Below are positions 17,385 to 27,298 of a stretch of DNA of 64,000 nt, piece by piece (the stretch's first letter is position 1; each line of letters starts with the position of its first letter). The stretch spans positions 57,296 to 121,295 of the forward strand of contig NZ_LR722661.1 of NCBI RefSeq assembly GCF_902500225.1, read 5' to 3'. The notes under the pieces are model-generated. The model was not told where the DNA came from. It ran no database searches and worked only from the letters and a program-made list of their open reading frames with translations. A program made the position numbers and the translations under genes. The stretch comes from Buttiauxella massiliensis. Its GTDB lineage: Bacteria > Pseudomonadota > Gammaproteobacteria > Enterobacterales > Enterobacteriaceae.

Positions 17385-18827
17385 ATGATCCGCTTGCTGT
17401 TGGTAGTACTATTGATCACCACGTTTTTGCCGATGACGCACGCAGCCACCGAAGACCCCCCTTTGAAATTCGAAACCAAAGTTAATACCGTTCTGGGCGA
17501 CTTTGATGTGATGCAAAAAAGGCGCGTCGTGCGCGTTTTGATTCCATACAGTAAAACTTTCTACTTTATTGATAACGGCGGCACACAACGCGGCATCATG
17601 GTCGAACTGATGCAAGAGTTTGATAAACAAATTAATAAGGGCTTAAAACCCTCTCAGAAAACACATCTTCTATTTATTCCGACCGCACGCGATCAACTTA
17701 TCCCTCAACTTGTCGCCGGGCGTGGCGATATAATTGCGGCTAATATGACGATTACAGAGGAGCGCGAAAAACTCGTCGACTTCAGTGCGCCATTGGCGAA
17801 AAACGTCCGCGAGGTCGTTATTGCCAGTAGCAAAGCGCCTGAATTAAAGAGTGTTGAATCCCTGTCGGGTAAGTCTCTGTTTGTGAATCCTTCGACCAGC
17901 TACATTTCCAGTATTGATGCACTGAATAAAAGCTTAGTAGAGAAGAAACTCCCTCCAGCGGTCATCACTAAAGCCCCTGGTAATTTTGAACCAGAAGATA
18001 TTCTTGAGATGGTGAATGCGAACCTTGCGGATTACACCGTTGTCGACAGGTACCTGGCATTGCTTTGGAAACAGATTTACCCCAATTTGGTGGTCTACGA
18101 AAACATTATCCTGCGTGATGATGGATCTATTGCACTGGCAATGCGCAAGGATTCCCCGCTCCTGCGCGCGCAACTCGATAAATTCACCACCGCACATAAA
18201 ATTGGTACTTCATTCGGAAATCAACAAGTTTATAAATATTTGCGTAATACAAAATGGGTGAAAGACTCCCGCTCACAAGAGGAGCTAGATAAGTTTTACC
18301 TGGTAACCGAAATTTTCCGCAAATATGGCGAACAATATAATATCGACTGGCTATTGATGGCAGCGCAAGGCTATCAGGAGTCTCGCCTTGACCAGAAGGT
18401 GCGCAGTAAAAGCGGTGCGATTGGCGTAATGCAAGTACTCCCCACGACCGGGAAAGAGTTAAAAGTCGGTGATATACGGTTAATCGACCCAAACATTAAC
18501 GCGGGTGTGAAATATATCCGCTTTATGTGCGACCGCTATTTTGCAGACCAGCCCATGACCGAAATGAACAAACTGCTGTTCACCTTTGCTTCCTATAATG
18601 CAGGGCCAGCTAAAATTGCCCGGTTACGTAAAGAAGCCGAGGCCAAAGGTCTTGATCCCAACGTCTGGTTTGATAATGTCGAACGCATCGCACAACTGCG
18701 CATTGGCAATGAAACAGTGCAATACGTGAGCAATATCTTCAAGTATTACATTGCTTATCAATTAATCATGGAACAGATGAAAGCACGTGAACATGAGACT
18801 CCGCTTACAGGAGTTAAAGCAGAATAA
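17385..18827 (+). CDS. MltF-like periplasmic solute-binding/lytic transglycosylase protein
   Basis: A 480-aa exported protein combining two domains. After a signal peptide (about 1-20) comes a bacterial extracellular solute-binding domain of family 3 (about 45-290, with GRGDIIAANMTITEER), then a C-terminal SLT lytic transglycosylase domain (about 310-460). The SLT catalytic Glu332 lies in GYQESRLD, followed by SGAIGVMQVLP and FASYNAGP. This is the architecture of MltF, which cleaves peptidoglycan glycan strands to 1,6-anhydro products, but length and sequence differ from E. coli MltF (518 aa), and the locus is different, so I treat it as a paralogue. It is divergent from the csp gene. Confidence 0.88.
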   Translation: MIRLLLVVLLITTFLPMTHAATEDPPLKFETKVNTVLGDFDVMQKRRVVRVLIPYSKTFYFIDNGGTQRGIMVELMQEFDKQINKGLKPSQKTHLLFIPTARDQLIPQLVAGRGDIIAANMTITEEREKLVDFSAPLAKNVREVVIASSKAPELKSVESLSGKSLFVNPSTSYISSIDALNKSLVEKKLPPAVITKAPGNFEPEDILEMVNANLADYTVVDRYLALLWKQIYPNLVVYENIILRDDGSIALAMRKDSPLLRAQLDKFTTAHKIGTSFGNQQVYKYLRNTKWVKDSRSQEELDKFYLVTEIFRKYGEQYNIDWLLMAAQGYQESRLDQKVRSKSGAIGVMQVLPTTGKELKVGDIRLIDPNINAGVKYIRFMCDRYFADQPMTEMNKLLFTFASYNAGPAKIARLRKEAEAKGLDPNVWFDNVERIAQLRIGNETVQYVSNIFKYYIAYQLIMEQMKAREHETPLTGVKAE

Positions 18828-18896
18828 CCCTCACCTCACCTCTGCACACACTGTGTTTTTTGGGAACAGGCTTGCCTTGAATACCGATATTTATTA

Positions 18897-18912
18897 CTGT
18901 ATATAAATACAG
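18897..18912. promoter_or_regulatory. LexA (SOS) box
   Basis: CTGTATATAAATACAG fits the LexA consensus CTGT-N8-ACAG and differs from the ideal CTGTATATATATACAG at one base. It lies 20 bases before the DinI-like start codon, placing that gene under SOS control. Confidence 0.93.
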
Positions 18913-18931
18913 CTTTAGAAGGAGCATTTTA

Positions 18932-19174
18932 ATGTTCGTTGAATTGGTTTACGACAAACGAAATGTAGCGGGCCTTCCCGGTGCAAATGAAAAAATTCTT
19001 AATGAACTGACTCGAAGGGTTCAGGCTATTTTCCCCGATGCCGACGTCAGGGTAAAACCGATGCAGACCAATGCAGTTCACAGCGACTGCACCAAGAATG
19101 AAAAAGAAAAGATTAACCGTCTGGTTGAAGAGATGTTCGACGAAGCCGATTTTTGGTTGGTTTGCGAAGAGTAA
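18932..19174 (+). CDS. msgA: DinI-like protein (MsgA type)
   Basis: An 80-aa DinI-family protein, closely resembling Salmonella MsgA. DinI itself binds RecA and modulates SOS induction; MsgA was reported as a macrophage-survival gene, mechanism unclear. The sequence begins MFVELVYDKRNVAGLPGA and ends with a negatively charged helix NRLVEEMFDEADFWLV typical of the DinI fold. An AGAAGGAG ribosome-binding site precedes the ATG, and the gene carries a near-perfect LexA box. It lies two genes from icd, the same neighbourhood as msgA in Salmonella. The symbol is given on sequence and context, without a computed alignment. Confidence 0.88.
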   Translation: MFVELVYDKRNVAGLPGANEKILNELTRRVQAIFPDADVRVKPMQTNAVHSDCTKNEKEKINRLVEEMFDEADFWLVCEE

Positions 19175-19274
19175 AACCAAACCTATTCAGTAAACAACGT
19201 TAGGTTTTCCGTCTTCAACTCCTGATATCATCCTCGCCACTCATCGTCAGATGTTTTAAAAGGGTTTCGCAGTT

Positions 19275-19349
19275 ATGAGAAAAACGACCATCGTATTAAT
19301 AGTGGTAGCAATTCTTGTATGGCTAGCAAGCCAGCAGGGTTGGATCTAG
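19275..19349 (+). CDS. yoaJ: YoaJ-like 24-aa membrane peptide
   Basis: A 24-codon frame encoding MRKTTIVLIVVAILVWLAS and ending QQGWI, a basic N terminus followed by a single membrane helix. It matches the pattern of E. coli YoaJ (24 aa, MKKTTI start, ending GW-rich), one of the verified small membrane proteins. An AAAAGGG stretch lies upstream and a terminator hairpin directly follows, as expected of a real short transcription unit. Function is unknown. In E. coli yoaJ lies in the yeaP-yeaQ-yoaK region, not beside icd. Confidence 0.7.
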   Translation: MRKTTIVLIVVAILVWLASQQGWI

Positions 19350-19355
19350 GAAATA

Positions 19356-19395
19356 AGAAGGAAGTGCTATCAACAGCTAGCCTTCCTTTTTCACT
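19356..19395 (+). terminator. Terminator after the YoaJ-like gene
   Basis: AAGGAAG and CTTCCTT arms with a 17-base loop precede a run of five T residues. Confidence 0.7.
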
Positions 19396-19407
19396 AAAAT
19401 ACAGACG

Positions 19408-19438
19408 AAAAAAAACCACCTAAAAGGTGGTTTTTTTA
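19408..19438. terminator. Bidirectional terminator, serves tRNA-Thr
   Basis: AAAAAAACCACC-TAAAA-GGTGGTTTTTTT is a symmetric hairpin with A- and T-runs. It lies downstream of the minus-strand tRNA and can also stop rightward transcription. Confidence 0.85.
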
Positions 19439-19443
19439 ATGTA

Positions 19444-19519
<76 letters not shown>

Positions 19520-19775
19520 GTGGAAAACATATTATACAAAGCCGAGCCGCTATGCAAACCCCTGCGAATCGTTCGCTCAAAAATTCAACTTATTGATTTT
19601 AAATAAACCATTTCAGGCATAAAAAAGCAGCAAAGCATTTAAAAAGGGCTAAATTATTTAAAACCAAATCACCATTTGCAGATTAATATCTCATGATGCG
19701 AGTAACCCGTGAAGTTAAACTCCATAGCGAAACGTGTTACCTTATTATTACAATGCATTACAAATAAGATATTTT

Positions 19776-20144
19776 ATGAAACTCATTCTCTTAATTACCC
19801 TTCTGGGTTTTGCTCAATCTTCCGCTTTTGCTGCTACAGCGACCCAGCTTTCATGCCCCCAACGCGAAAATGTAGTGATATCACGGTTTAGCCACAATCT
19901 TTCGACAATGAAATGGGACGATCATTTTATGGTTGCGTCTGGCATCAGGGTAACCAAAACAAAAAATGACATTCCCTTTCGCGTAACTAGTTTCCAGAAT
20001 GGAGATGATCTGGTTTTCTTCCCTGAGAAACAGCAGTATTTTTTGTTTTATTCAGGAATACCGACGCCGGACAGATGCACCATCGAAAGCACGAAAGTTT
20101 ATCAAGTCACCCAATTGCCACGTTACGAAAAACCTGAAGTATAA
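19776..20144 (+). CDS. Small secreted protein of unknown function
   Basis: A 122-aa protein with a clear signal peptide (MKLILLITLLGFAQSSAFA, cleavage near AFA-AT). The mature part is about 100 residues with two cysteines (CPQRENV and DRCTIES) that could form one disulfide, and is rich in beta-forming residues. I use ATG at 19776, which begins the signal peptide; an upstream ATG at 19734 would add a non-signal extension. I do not recognise the family. It is flanked by tRNA-Thr and convergent icd, a variable locus in enterobacteria. Confidence 0.7.
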   Translation: MKLILLITLLGFAQSSAFAATATQLSCPQRENVVISRFSHNLSTMKWDDHFMVASGIRVTKTKNDIPFRVTSFQNGDDLVFFPEKQQYFLFYSGIPTPDRCTIESTKVYQVTQLPRYEKPEV

Positions 20145-20153
20145 ATTTGCCCA

Positions 20154-20186
20154 TAAAAAACGGGAGCACCAGGCTCCCGTTTTAGC
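20154..20186. terminator. Bidirectional terminator between icd and the secreted protein gene
   Basis: AAAACGGGAGC-ACCAG-GCTCCCGTTTT hairpin with A- and T-tracts on both sides, between two convergent genes. Confidence 0.9.
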
Positions 20187-20204
20187 ATTAGCAAACTTTG
20201 CTAA

Positions 20205-21455
20205 TTACATATGTTCAATCATTGCGTCGCCAAACTCTGAACATTTCAGCAGCTTAGCGCCTTCCATTAGGCGTTCGAAATCGTAAGTTACGGTTTTGGC
20301 GTTAATCGCGCCTTCCATACCTTTAACAATTAAGTCAGCCGCTTCGAACCATTCCATATGACGCAACATCATCTCAGCGGACAGAATAATAGAACCTGGG
20401 TTCACTTTATCCTGGCCAGCATATTTTGGTGCGGTGCCGTGGGTGGCTTCGAACAGGGCACATTCATCACCGATGTTCGCGCCTGGTGCGATACCGATAC
20501 CGCCAACCTGAGCGGCCAGGGCGTCGGAGATGTAGTCACCGTTCAGGTTCATACATGCGATTACGTCATATTCAGCAGGACGCAGCAGGATCTGTTGCAG
20601 GAACGCATCAGCAATCACGTCTTTTACAACAATCTCTTTGCCAGTATTTGGGTTCTTCAGTTTCACCCATGGGCCGCCGTCGATCAGCTCGCCGCCGAAC
20701 TCTTCACGCGCCAGCTGGTAGCCCCAGTCTTTGAAAGCACCTTCGGTGAATTTCATGATGTTGCCTTTGTGAACCAGGGTCACGGAATCACGGTCGTTGG
20801 TGATTGCGTATTCGATGGCTGCACGAACCAGGCGTTTGGTGCCTTCTTCTGAGCAAGGCTTGATGCCGATACCGCAATGTTCTGGGAAACGAATTTTCGT
20901 CACACCCATTTCATCACGCAGGAATTTGATGACTTTTTCAGCTTCAGCGCTGTCAGCCTTCCACTCGATGCCCGCATAAATATCTTCTGAGTTTTCACGG
21001 AAGATAACCATGTTGGTCAGCTCTGGGTGTTTAACCGGGCTTGGTGTGCCCTGGTAGTAACGCACCGGACGCAGGCACACGTACAGGTCAAGTTGCTGGC
21101 GCAGAGCAACGTTCAGAGAACGAATGCCGCCGCCAACTGGCGTGGTCAGTGGCCCTTTAATCGCCACACGGTAATCACGAATCAGGTCCAGAGTTTCTTC
21201 TGGCAGCCAGACGTCCTGGCCATAAAGTTGGGTAGATTTTTCGCCGGTATAGATTTCCATCCAGGAAATTTTCCGCTCGCCTTTGTAGGCCTTCTGCACG
21301 GCGGCATCAACCACTTTAATCATAGCTGGCGTCACGTCCACACCGATACCATCACCTTCAATGAAAGGAATGATTGGGTTGTGAGGAACATTCAGTTTGC
21401 CATCTTGCAGGGTGATCTTTTTACCTTCCGCCGGAACAACTACTTTGCTTTCCAT
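20205..21455 (-). CDS. icd: Isocitrate dehydrogenase (NADP)
   Basis: TCA-cycle NADP-dependent isocitrate dehydrogenase, converting isocitrate to 2-oxoglutarate. The 416-aa protein has the E. coli length and the regulatory/active Ser113 in [13 protein letters not shown], phosphorylated by AceK. The decarboxylating dehydrogenase signature [19 protein letters not shown] is intact. The C terminus ([19 protein letters not shown]) is complete. That matters because in E. coli the 3' end of icd is the e14 attachment site; I see no duplicate icd 3' end here, so no such insertion. It is divergent from rluE. Confidence 0.98.
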   Translation of the reverse strand: MESKVVVPAEGKKITLQDGKLNVPHNPIIPFIEGDGIGVDVTPAMIKVVDAAVQKAYKGERKISWMEIYTGEKSTQLYGQDVWLPEETLDLIRDYRVAIKGPLTTPVGGGIRSLNVALRQQLDLYVCLRPVRYYQGTPSPVKHPELTNMVIFRENSEDIYAGIEWKADSAEAEKVIKFLRDEMGVTKIRFPEHCGIGIKPCSEEGTKRLVRAAIEYAITNDRDSVTLVHKGNIMKFTEGAFKDWGYQLAREEFGGELIDGGPWVKLKNPNTGKEIVVKDVIADAFLQQILLRPAEYDVIACMNLNGDYISDALAAQVGGIGIAPGANIGDECALFEATHGTAPKYAGQDKVNPGSIILSAEMMLRHMEWFEAADLIVKGMEGAINAKTVTYDFERLMEGAKLLKCSEFGDAMIEHM

Positions 21456-21589
21456 TAACCTTCTCCTTCGAGCGCTTCTTTTTGTTAATGATTTGTAATG
21501 TGCGTGTCAATACTACTTGAATATCAGGCCCGCGCCAATCACTGGTGATTTCCGTTATAATGCGTTAATACCTAACGTCTGAAAACACT

Positions 21590-22222
21590 ATGAATAAAAC
21601 TTCTTTTAGAAACCAGCAAGTTAAACGATTCAGCACACAACGACCTGCCAAAAAACCACAGCATAGCGGACCGAAGCGGCTGGTTATCTTCAATAAACCC
21701 TATGATGTGCTACCGCAATTCACCGACGAATCCGGGCGCAGCACGCTGAAAGATTACATACCGTTACAAGGAATTTACGCGGCGGGCCGTCTGGACAGAG
21801 ATAGCGAAGGTTTGCTGGTGTTAACCAATGACGGCGCATTGCAGGCAAAACTGACTGAGCCAGGTAAACGCACCGGTAAAATTTATTTCGTGCAGGTTGA
21901 AGGCGTGCCGACGGAAGAGGCGCTGGAATCTTTGCGAAATGGTGTGACGCTCAACGATGGCTCTACTCTGCCTGCGGGAGCTGAATTAGTTGCAGAGCCT
22001 GAGTGGATTTGGGCGCGTAACCCGCCGATTCGCGAGCGCAAAGCGATTCCCACCAGCTGGCTAAAAATCACTTTATATGAAGGGCGCAATCGCCAGGTGA
22101 GACGAATGACGGCGCATGTGGGCTTCCCAACGCTACGCCTGATTCGTTATGCCATGGGAACACTGGAACTGGCAGATTTAGCGCCGGGCGAATGGTGCGA
22201 AATCCCCATTGACTCGCTATAA
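21590..22222 (+). CDS. rluE: 23S rRNA pseudouridine(2457) synthase
   Basis: RsuA-family pseudouridine synthase, orthologue of E. coli RluE, which modifies U2457 of 23S rRNA. The catalytic aspartate is Asp69 in [16 protein letters not shown]. The RsuA-type RNA-binding S4 domain is lacking, as in RluE; instead there is a short basic N-terminal tail. At 210 aa it is close to the E. coli size. It is divergent from icd and its 3' end overlaps the convergent MgsA homologue by six bases. Confidence 0.94.
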   Translation: MNKTSFRNQQVKRFSTQRPAKKPQHSGPKRLVIFNKPYDVLPQFTDESGRSTLKDYIPLQGIYAAGRLDRDSEGLLVLTNDGALQAKLTEPGKRTGKIYFVQVEGVPTEEALESLRNGVTLNDGSTLPAGAELVAEPEWIWARNPPIRERKAIPTSWLKITLYEGRNRQVRRMTAHVGFPTLRLIRYAMGTLELADLAPGEWCEIPIDSL

Positions 22223-22714
22223 AAGGTGCTGAGTATTCACGCCGTGTTGAGTGACATGCGAAACGCGGCTACTGAGGAAAGCATCGCCATCAGGCACGGT
22301 GATTTCTAACGCCTGCTCAAAGAGCGACGAGTGAATAAGGAAATTGGCGCTACACGCGTTGCTGGCAATCGGGATATTCCAGGCCGTTGCCAGCCGCATC
22401 AAAGCTTTGACATCAGAATGATGTGGCACCGCGCTGAGCGGGTCCCAGAAGAAAATCAGCACATCTATCTGGCCTGATGCAATCAAATATCCAAGCTGTT
22501 GATCGCCCCCTATCGAACCACTCATCAGCGCCAGAACGGATAACCGAGTGTGTGCCTGCAATAAGTTTCCGGTGGTGCCAGTTGCGTAAATGATATGTTG
22601 GCTAAGAGCCGTCTGGTTATCAACCGCCCAGTTCAACAAGTCGGGTTTACAAGGATCGTGAGCTACTAAAGCGATACGTTTCTGTTGCGGCATAATACGC
22701 GTGGTAAGCTGCAT
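22217..22714 (-). CDS. Methylglyoxal synthase homologue
   Basis: A 165-aa MgsA-family protein, predicted to convert dihydroxyacetone phosphate to methylglyoxal and phosphate. Residues matching the E. coli active site are present: His19 (LVAHD), Asp71 (SIGGDQQ), His98 and Asp101 (VPHHSD), plus the phosphate-binding ATGTTGN loop. ATG at 22714, behind a GAGGGCACC site, gives the family N terminus. It differs from the E. coli MgsA in many positions and has a longer C-terminal tail, and mgsA in E. coli lies elsewhere (near helD). It is therefore either a second paralogue or a relocated gene; the rest of the genome would decide. Confidence 0.88.
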   Translation of the reverse strand: MQLTTRIMPQQKRIALVAHDPCKPDLLNWAVDNQTALSQHIIYATGTTGNLLQAHTRLSVLALMSGSIGGDQQLGYLIASGQIDVLIFFWDPLSAVPHHSDVKALMRLATAWNIPIASNACSANFLIHSSLFEQALEITVPDGDAFLSSRVSHVTQHGVNTQHLL

Positions 22715-22830
22715 GATGGTGCCCTCGTGGGATTTTTGAAATCCAACAGAGTATAGGTCACAGAAAAAATATGTGATCCAGATCACTTTCTAATGATCGG
22801 ACTAACGAATTTGAGACAGGAAGAATAACG

Positions 22831-23280
22831 ATGTTTAAACCGCACGTTACCGTCGCCTGCGTGGTTCAGGCACAAGGGAAATTTTTGGTTGTTGAAGAAA
22901 CAATCAATGGCAAAGCCACGTGGAATCAGCCTGCCGGGCACCTGGAAGCTGACGAAACGTTAATAGAAGCGGCTAAGCGCGAATTATATGAAGAAACCGG
23001 TATTTGTGCGCAACCGCAGACGTTTATCCGCATGCACCAGTGGGTAGCCCCGGATAAAACCCCTTTCCTGCGATTTCTGTTTTCCATCGATCTCGACGAA
23101 CAACTCCCGACAACGCCACACGATAGCGACATCGATCGTTGTTTATGGCTCGATCCGCAACAAATTGTTAACGCTGATAATTTGCGCTCACCGCTGGTTG
23201 CCGAAAGTATTCGTTGCTACCAACGAGCTGAACGTTATCCGCTCAGCATTCTGGGTGCATTTAACTGGCCGTTTAGTTAG
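22831..23280 (+). CDS. nudJ: Phosphatase NudJ (Nudix)
   Basis: Nudix hydrolase, orthologue of E. coli NudJ (YmfB), which hydrolyses nucleoside tri- and diphosphates and the thiamin pyrimidine pyrophosphate HMP-PP. The Nudix box is intact: [20 protein letters not shown] followed by TG. At 149 aa the length is as expected. It lies upstream of mnmA with a 68-base gap, the E. coli order nudJ-mnmA-hflD-purB, and likely belongs to that transcription unit. Confidence 0.95.
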   Translation: MFKPHVTVACVVQAQGKFLVVEETINGKATWNQPAGHLEADETLIEAAKRELYEETGICAQPQTFIRMHQWVAPDKTPFLRFLFSIDLDEQLPTTPHDSDIDRCLWLDPQQIVNADNLRSPLVAESIRCYQRAERYPLSILGAFNWPFS

Positions 23281-23348
23281 GGGTGATAGCTTTGGGGATG
23301 CGTGATAGAATATGCCGCCTTATAAGTTCAATGTCGTGAGTTATTCCA

Positions 23349-24455
23349 ATGTCTGAAAGCCCAAAAAAAGTGATCGTCGGGATGTCCGGCGGTGTCGATT
23401 CTTCCGTTTCCGCGTACCTGTTGCAACAACAAGGTTACAAGGTGGAAGGCCTGTTCATGAAGAACTGGGAAGAGGATGATGGCGAGGAGTACTGCACTGC
23501 AGCAGCTGATTTAGCTGATGCGCAAGCCGTTTGCGACAAGCTCGGCATTGAACTGCACACCGTAAACTTTGCCGCAGAATACTGGGATAACGTGTTTGAA
23601 CACTTCCTGGAAGAGTACAAAGCCGGGCGCACACCAAACCCGGATATTCTGTGCAACAAAGAGATCAAATTTAAAGCCTTCCTCGAATTCGCCGCCGAAG
23701 ATTTAGGTGCCGATTACATCGCCACCGGTCACTACGTGCGTCGCGAAGATGTGGACGGTAAAAGTCGCCTGTTGCGCGGCTTAGACAGCAACAAAGATCA
23801 GAGCTACTTCCTTTATACGCTAGGGCACGAGCAAATCGCACAAAGCCTGTTCCCGGTCGGTGAGCTGGAAAAACCAGAAGTTCGCCGCATTGCTGAAGAG
23901 TTAGATTTGATCACCGCGAAGAAAAAAGACTCCACCGGTATCTGCTTTATCGGCGAGCGCAAATTCCGTGAATTCCTCGGCCGCTACCTGCCTGCACAAC
24001 CCGGTAAAATTGTCACCGTTGATGGCGAAACCATTGGTGAGCACCAGGGTTTGATGTACCACACGCTGGGCCAGCGTAAAGGGCTGGGTATCGGTGGCAC
24101 TAAAGACGGTAGCGAAGAACCTTGGTACACCGTCGATAAAGACGTTGAGAACAATATCTTGGTTGTGGCTCAGGGTAGTGAGCATCCGCGCCTGATGTCC
24201 GTTGGCTTAATTGCACAGCAACTGCATTGGGTTGACCGTGAAACATTGACCGAACCACTGAAGTGTACGGTCAAAACCCGCTATCGTCAGACTGACCTTC
24301 CATGCGTGATTACACCGCTGGATGCAGACCGTATTGAAGTGCGTTTTGATGTACCTGTTGCTGCCGTCACACCAGGCCAGTCTGCCGTGTTCTATCTCGG
24401 TGAAGTATGCCTCGGTGGTGGTGTTATTGAGCAGCGTCTGCCGCTCACTGTTTAA
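23349..24455 (+). CDS. mnmA: tRNA-specific 2-thiouridylase MnmA
   Basis: MnmA installs the 2-thio group on U34 of tRNA Lys, Glu and Gln, taking sulfur from the IscS-Tus relay. The 368-aa protein has the PP-loop ATP-binding motif GMSGGVDSS (about 11-19) and the two catalytic cysteines, in [11 protein letters not shown] (about 102) and [10 protein letters not shown] (about 199). Length equals E. coli MnmA. It is followed after 25 bases by hflD. Confidence 0.97.
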   Translation: MSESPKKVIVGMSGGVDSSVSAYLLQQQGYKVEGLFMKNWEEDDGEEYCTAAADLADAQAVCDKLGIELHTVNFAAEYWDNVFEHFLEEYKAGRTPNPDILCNKEIKFKAFLEFAAEDLGADYIATGHYVRREDVDGKSRLLRGLDSNKDQSYFLYTLGHEQIAQSLFPVGELEKPEVRRIAEELDLITAKKKDSTGICFIGERKFREFLGRYLPAQPGKIVTVDGETIGEHQGLMYHTLGQRKGLGIGGTKDGSEEPWYTVDKDVENNILVVAQGSEHPRLMSVGLIAQQLHWVDRETLTEPLKCTVKTRYRQTDLPCVITPLDADRIEVRFDVPVAAVTPGQSAVFYLGEVCLGGGVIEQRLPLTV

Positions 24456-24480
24456 AAATTGTCAGCAAGGAAGAAGCTCC

Positions 24481-25110
24481 GTGGCCAAGAATTACTATGA
24501 CATCACCATCGCACTGGCAGGGATCTGCCAATCTGCCCGTCTGGTTCAGCAATTGGCTCACCAGGGGCATTGCGATAACGATGCGCTGCATGTTTCGCTA
24601 AATAGCGTTATCGATCAAAACCCAGGTTCCACGCTGGACGTTTTTGGTGGCAATGAAGCCAATCTGAAACTGGGTCTTGAAACACTGCTGGGCGTGCTTA
24701 ACGCCAGTAATCGCCAGGGTTTAAATGCTGAACTGACGCGCTACACATTAAGCCTGATGGTGCTGGAACGTAAGCTTCACGGCAGCAAAGGCGCGATGGA
24801 CAAACTCGGCTCAAGCATTGCCGGGTTGCAGCGTCAGCTTGATCATTTTGATCTCGAGTCCGACACGCTTCTTAGCGCCATGGCAGGGATTTATGTCGAT
24901 GTGATTAGCCCACTTGGCCCACGTATTCAGGTCACCGGTTCCCCTGCTGTGCTGCAAAGCCCGCAGGTGCAGAGCAAAGTTCGCGCCTCATTATTGGCCG
25001 GTATTCGTGCCGCCGTGTTGTGGCATCAAGTTGGCGGTGGCCGCTTGCAGTTAATGTTTTCTCGTAGTCGCCTGTGTGCTCAGGCCAAACAAATTCTTGC
25101 TCAATGTTAA
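24481..25110 (+). CDS. hflD: High-frequency lysogenization protein HflD
   Basis: HflD is a membrane-associated protein of 209 aa that in E. coli binds the lambda CII activator and limits lysogeny; its housekeeping role is unclear. The product begins (GTG start) [21 protein letters not shown] and contains a coiled-coil stretch around 90-125. I place the start at GTG 24481, behind AAGGAAGAAG, since this gives the family N terminus; the frame is open further upstream inside mnmA. It lies between mnmA and purB, with 20 bases before purB, as in E. coli. Confidence 0.93.
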   Translation: MAKNYYDITIALAGICQSARLVQQLAHQGHCDNDALHVSLNSVIDQNPGSTLDVFGGNEANLKLGLETLLGVLNASNRQGLNAELTRYTLSLMVLERKLHGSKGAMDKLGSSIAGLQRQLDHFDLESDTLLSAMAGIYVDVISPLGPRIQVTGSPAVLQSPQVQSKVRASLLAGIRAAVLWHQVGGGRLQLMFSRSRLCAQAKQILAQC

Positions 25111-25127
25111 CCTCTCTGGAGTTGTAA

Positions 25128-26501
<1,374 letters not shown>

Positions 26502-26507
26502 CCTTCC

Positions 26508-26536
26508 AACGCCACCCTCCGCGGTGGCGTTTTTTC
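26508..26536 (+). terminator. purB terminator
   Basis: AACGCCACC-CTCC-GCGGTGGCGTT hairpin followed by a T-run, just after the purB stop. Confidence 0.9.
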
Positions 26537-26545
26537 CTCCCCGCC

Positions 26546-26580
26546 TGTTTAAGCATGGTTTATGCCCCCTCGTTGATAAT
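26546..26580 (+). promoter_or_regulatory. PhoP box and -10 of the phoPQ promoter
   Basis: TGTTTA-N5-GGTTTA (26546-26562) matches the PhoP direct-repeat consensus (G/T)GTTTA-N5-(G/T)GTTTA. A -10 hexamer GATAAT starts at 26575, twelve bases downstream, the spacing of PhoP class I promoters. The phoPQ operon is therefore predicted to be autoregulated as in E. coli and Salmonella. Confidence 0.9.
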
Positions 26581-26624
26581 TAGCGTTAAACTATCAATGC
26601 CGTTTATATTCTGGGGGATAAAGA

Positions 26625-27296
26625 ATGCGAGTTCTGGTTGTAGAAGATAATGCTCTGTTACGTCACCATCTCAAGGTTCAGCTTCGTGAGTCCGGGCATC
26701 AAGTCGATGCTGCTGAAGATGCCAAAGAAGCTGACTATTTCCTGAATGAACATACCCCCGATATTGCCATTGTCGATTTAGGCCTGCCCGATGAAGATGG
26801 CCTGAGCCTGATTCGCCGCTGGCGCAGCCACGACGTGACAATTCCTATTCTGGTGCTTACCGCGCGTGAGGGCTGGCAGGACAAGGTCGAAGTGCTGGGA
26901 GCAGGTGCTGATGATTACGTGACTAAGCCGTTTCATCTCGAGGAAGTTGTCGCCCGCATGCAGGTGTTAATGCGCCGCAACAGCGGCCTGGCATCGCAGG
27001 TTATTTCCCTGCCCCCTTTCCAGGTCGATTTGTCACGCCGCGAGCTGCTTATCAACGACAACCTTATCAAGCTCACTGCCTTTGAATACACCATTATGGA
27101 AACGCTGATCCGCAATAATGGCAAAGTGGTCAGTAAAGATTCACTCATGCTCCAGCTTTACCCCGATGCCGAACTGCGCGAAAGCCACACCATTGATGTA
27201 TTGATGGGACGTCTGCGCAAGAAGATCCTGGCTGAATACCCGCACGAAGCCATCACCACGGTGCGTGGTCAAGGCTATCGCTTCGATCTGCGTTAA
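26625..27296 (+). CDS. phoP: Response regulator PhoP
   Basis: OmpR-family response regulator of the PhoPQ system, controlling Mg2+ homeostasis, lipid A modification and acid/peptide resistance genes. The 223-aa protein has a receiver domain with the phospho-acceptor Asp51 ([11 protein letters not shown]) and the conserved Lys in VTKPFHLEE, then a winged-helix domain ending GQGYRFDLR. Length equals E. coli PhoP. phoQ starts two bases after its stop, so translation is probably coupled. Confidence 0.98.
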   Translation: MRVLVVEDNALLRHHLKVQLRESGHQVDAAEDAKEADYFLNEHTPDIAIVDLGLPDEDGLSLIRRWRSHDVTIPILVLTAREGWQDKVEVLGAGADDYVTKPFHLEEVVARMQVLMRRNSGLASQVISLPPFQVDLSRRELLINDNLIKLTAFEYTIMETLIRNNGKVVSKDSLMLQLYPDAELRESHTIDVLMGRLRKKILAEYPHEAITTVRGQGYRFDLR

Positions 27297-27298
27297 CC

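Noticed and set aside
20358..20852. 164-codon frame opposite icd
   Set aside because: Shadow of icd in the opposite strand; low-complexity composition and no conserved start.
20205..21455. e14-like prophage attachment at icd
   Set aside because: The icd 3' end is complete and no second icd fragment, integrase or phage gene is visible.
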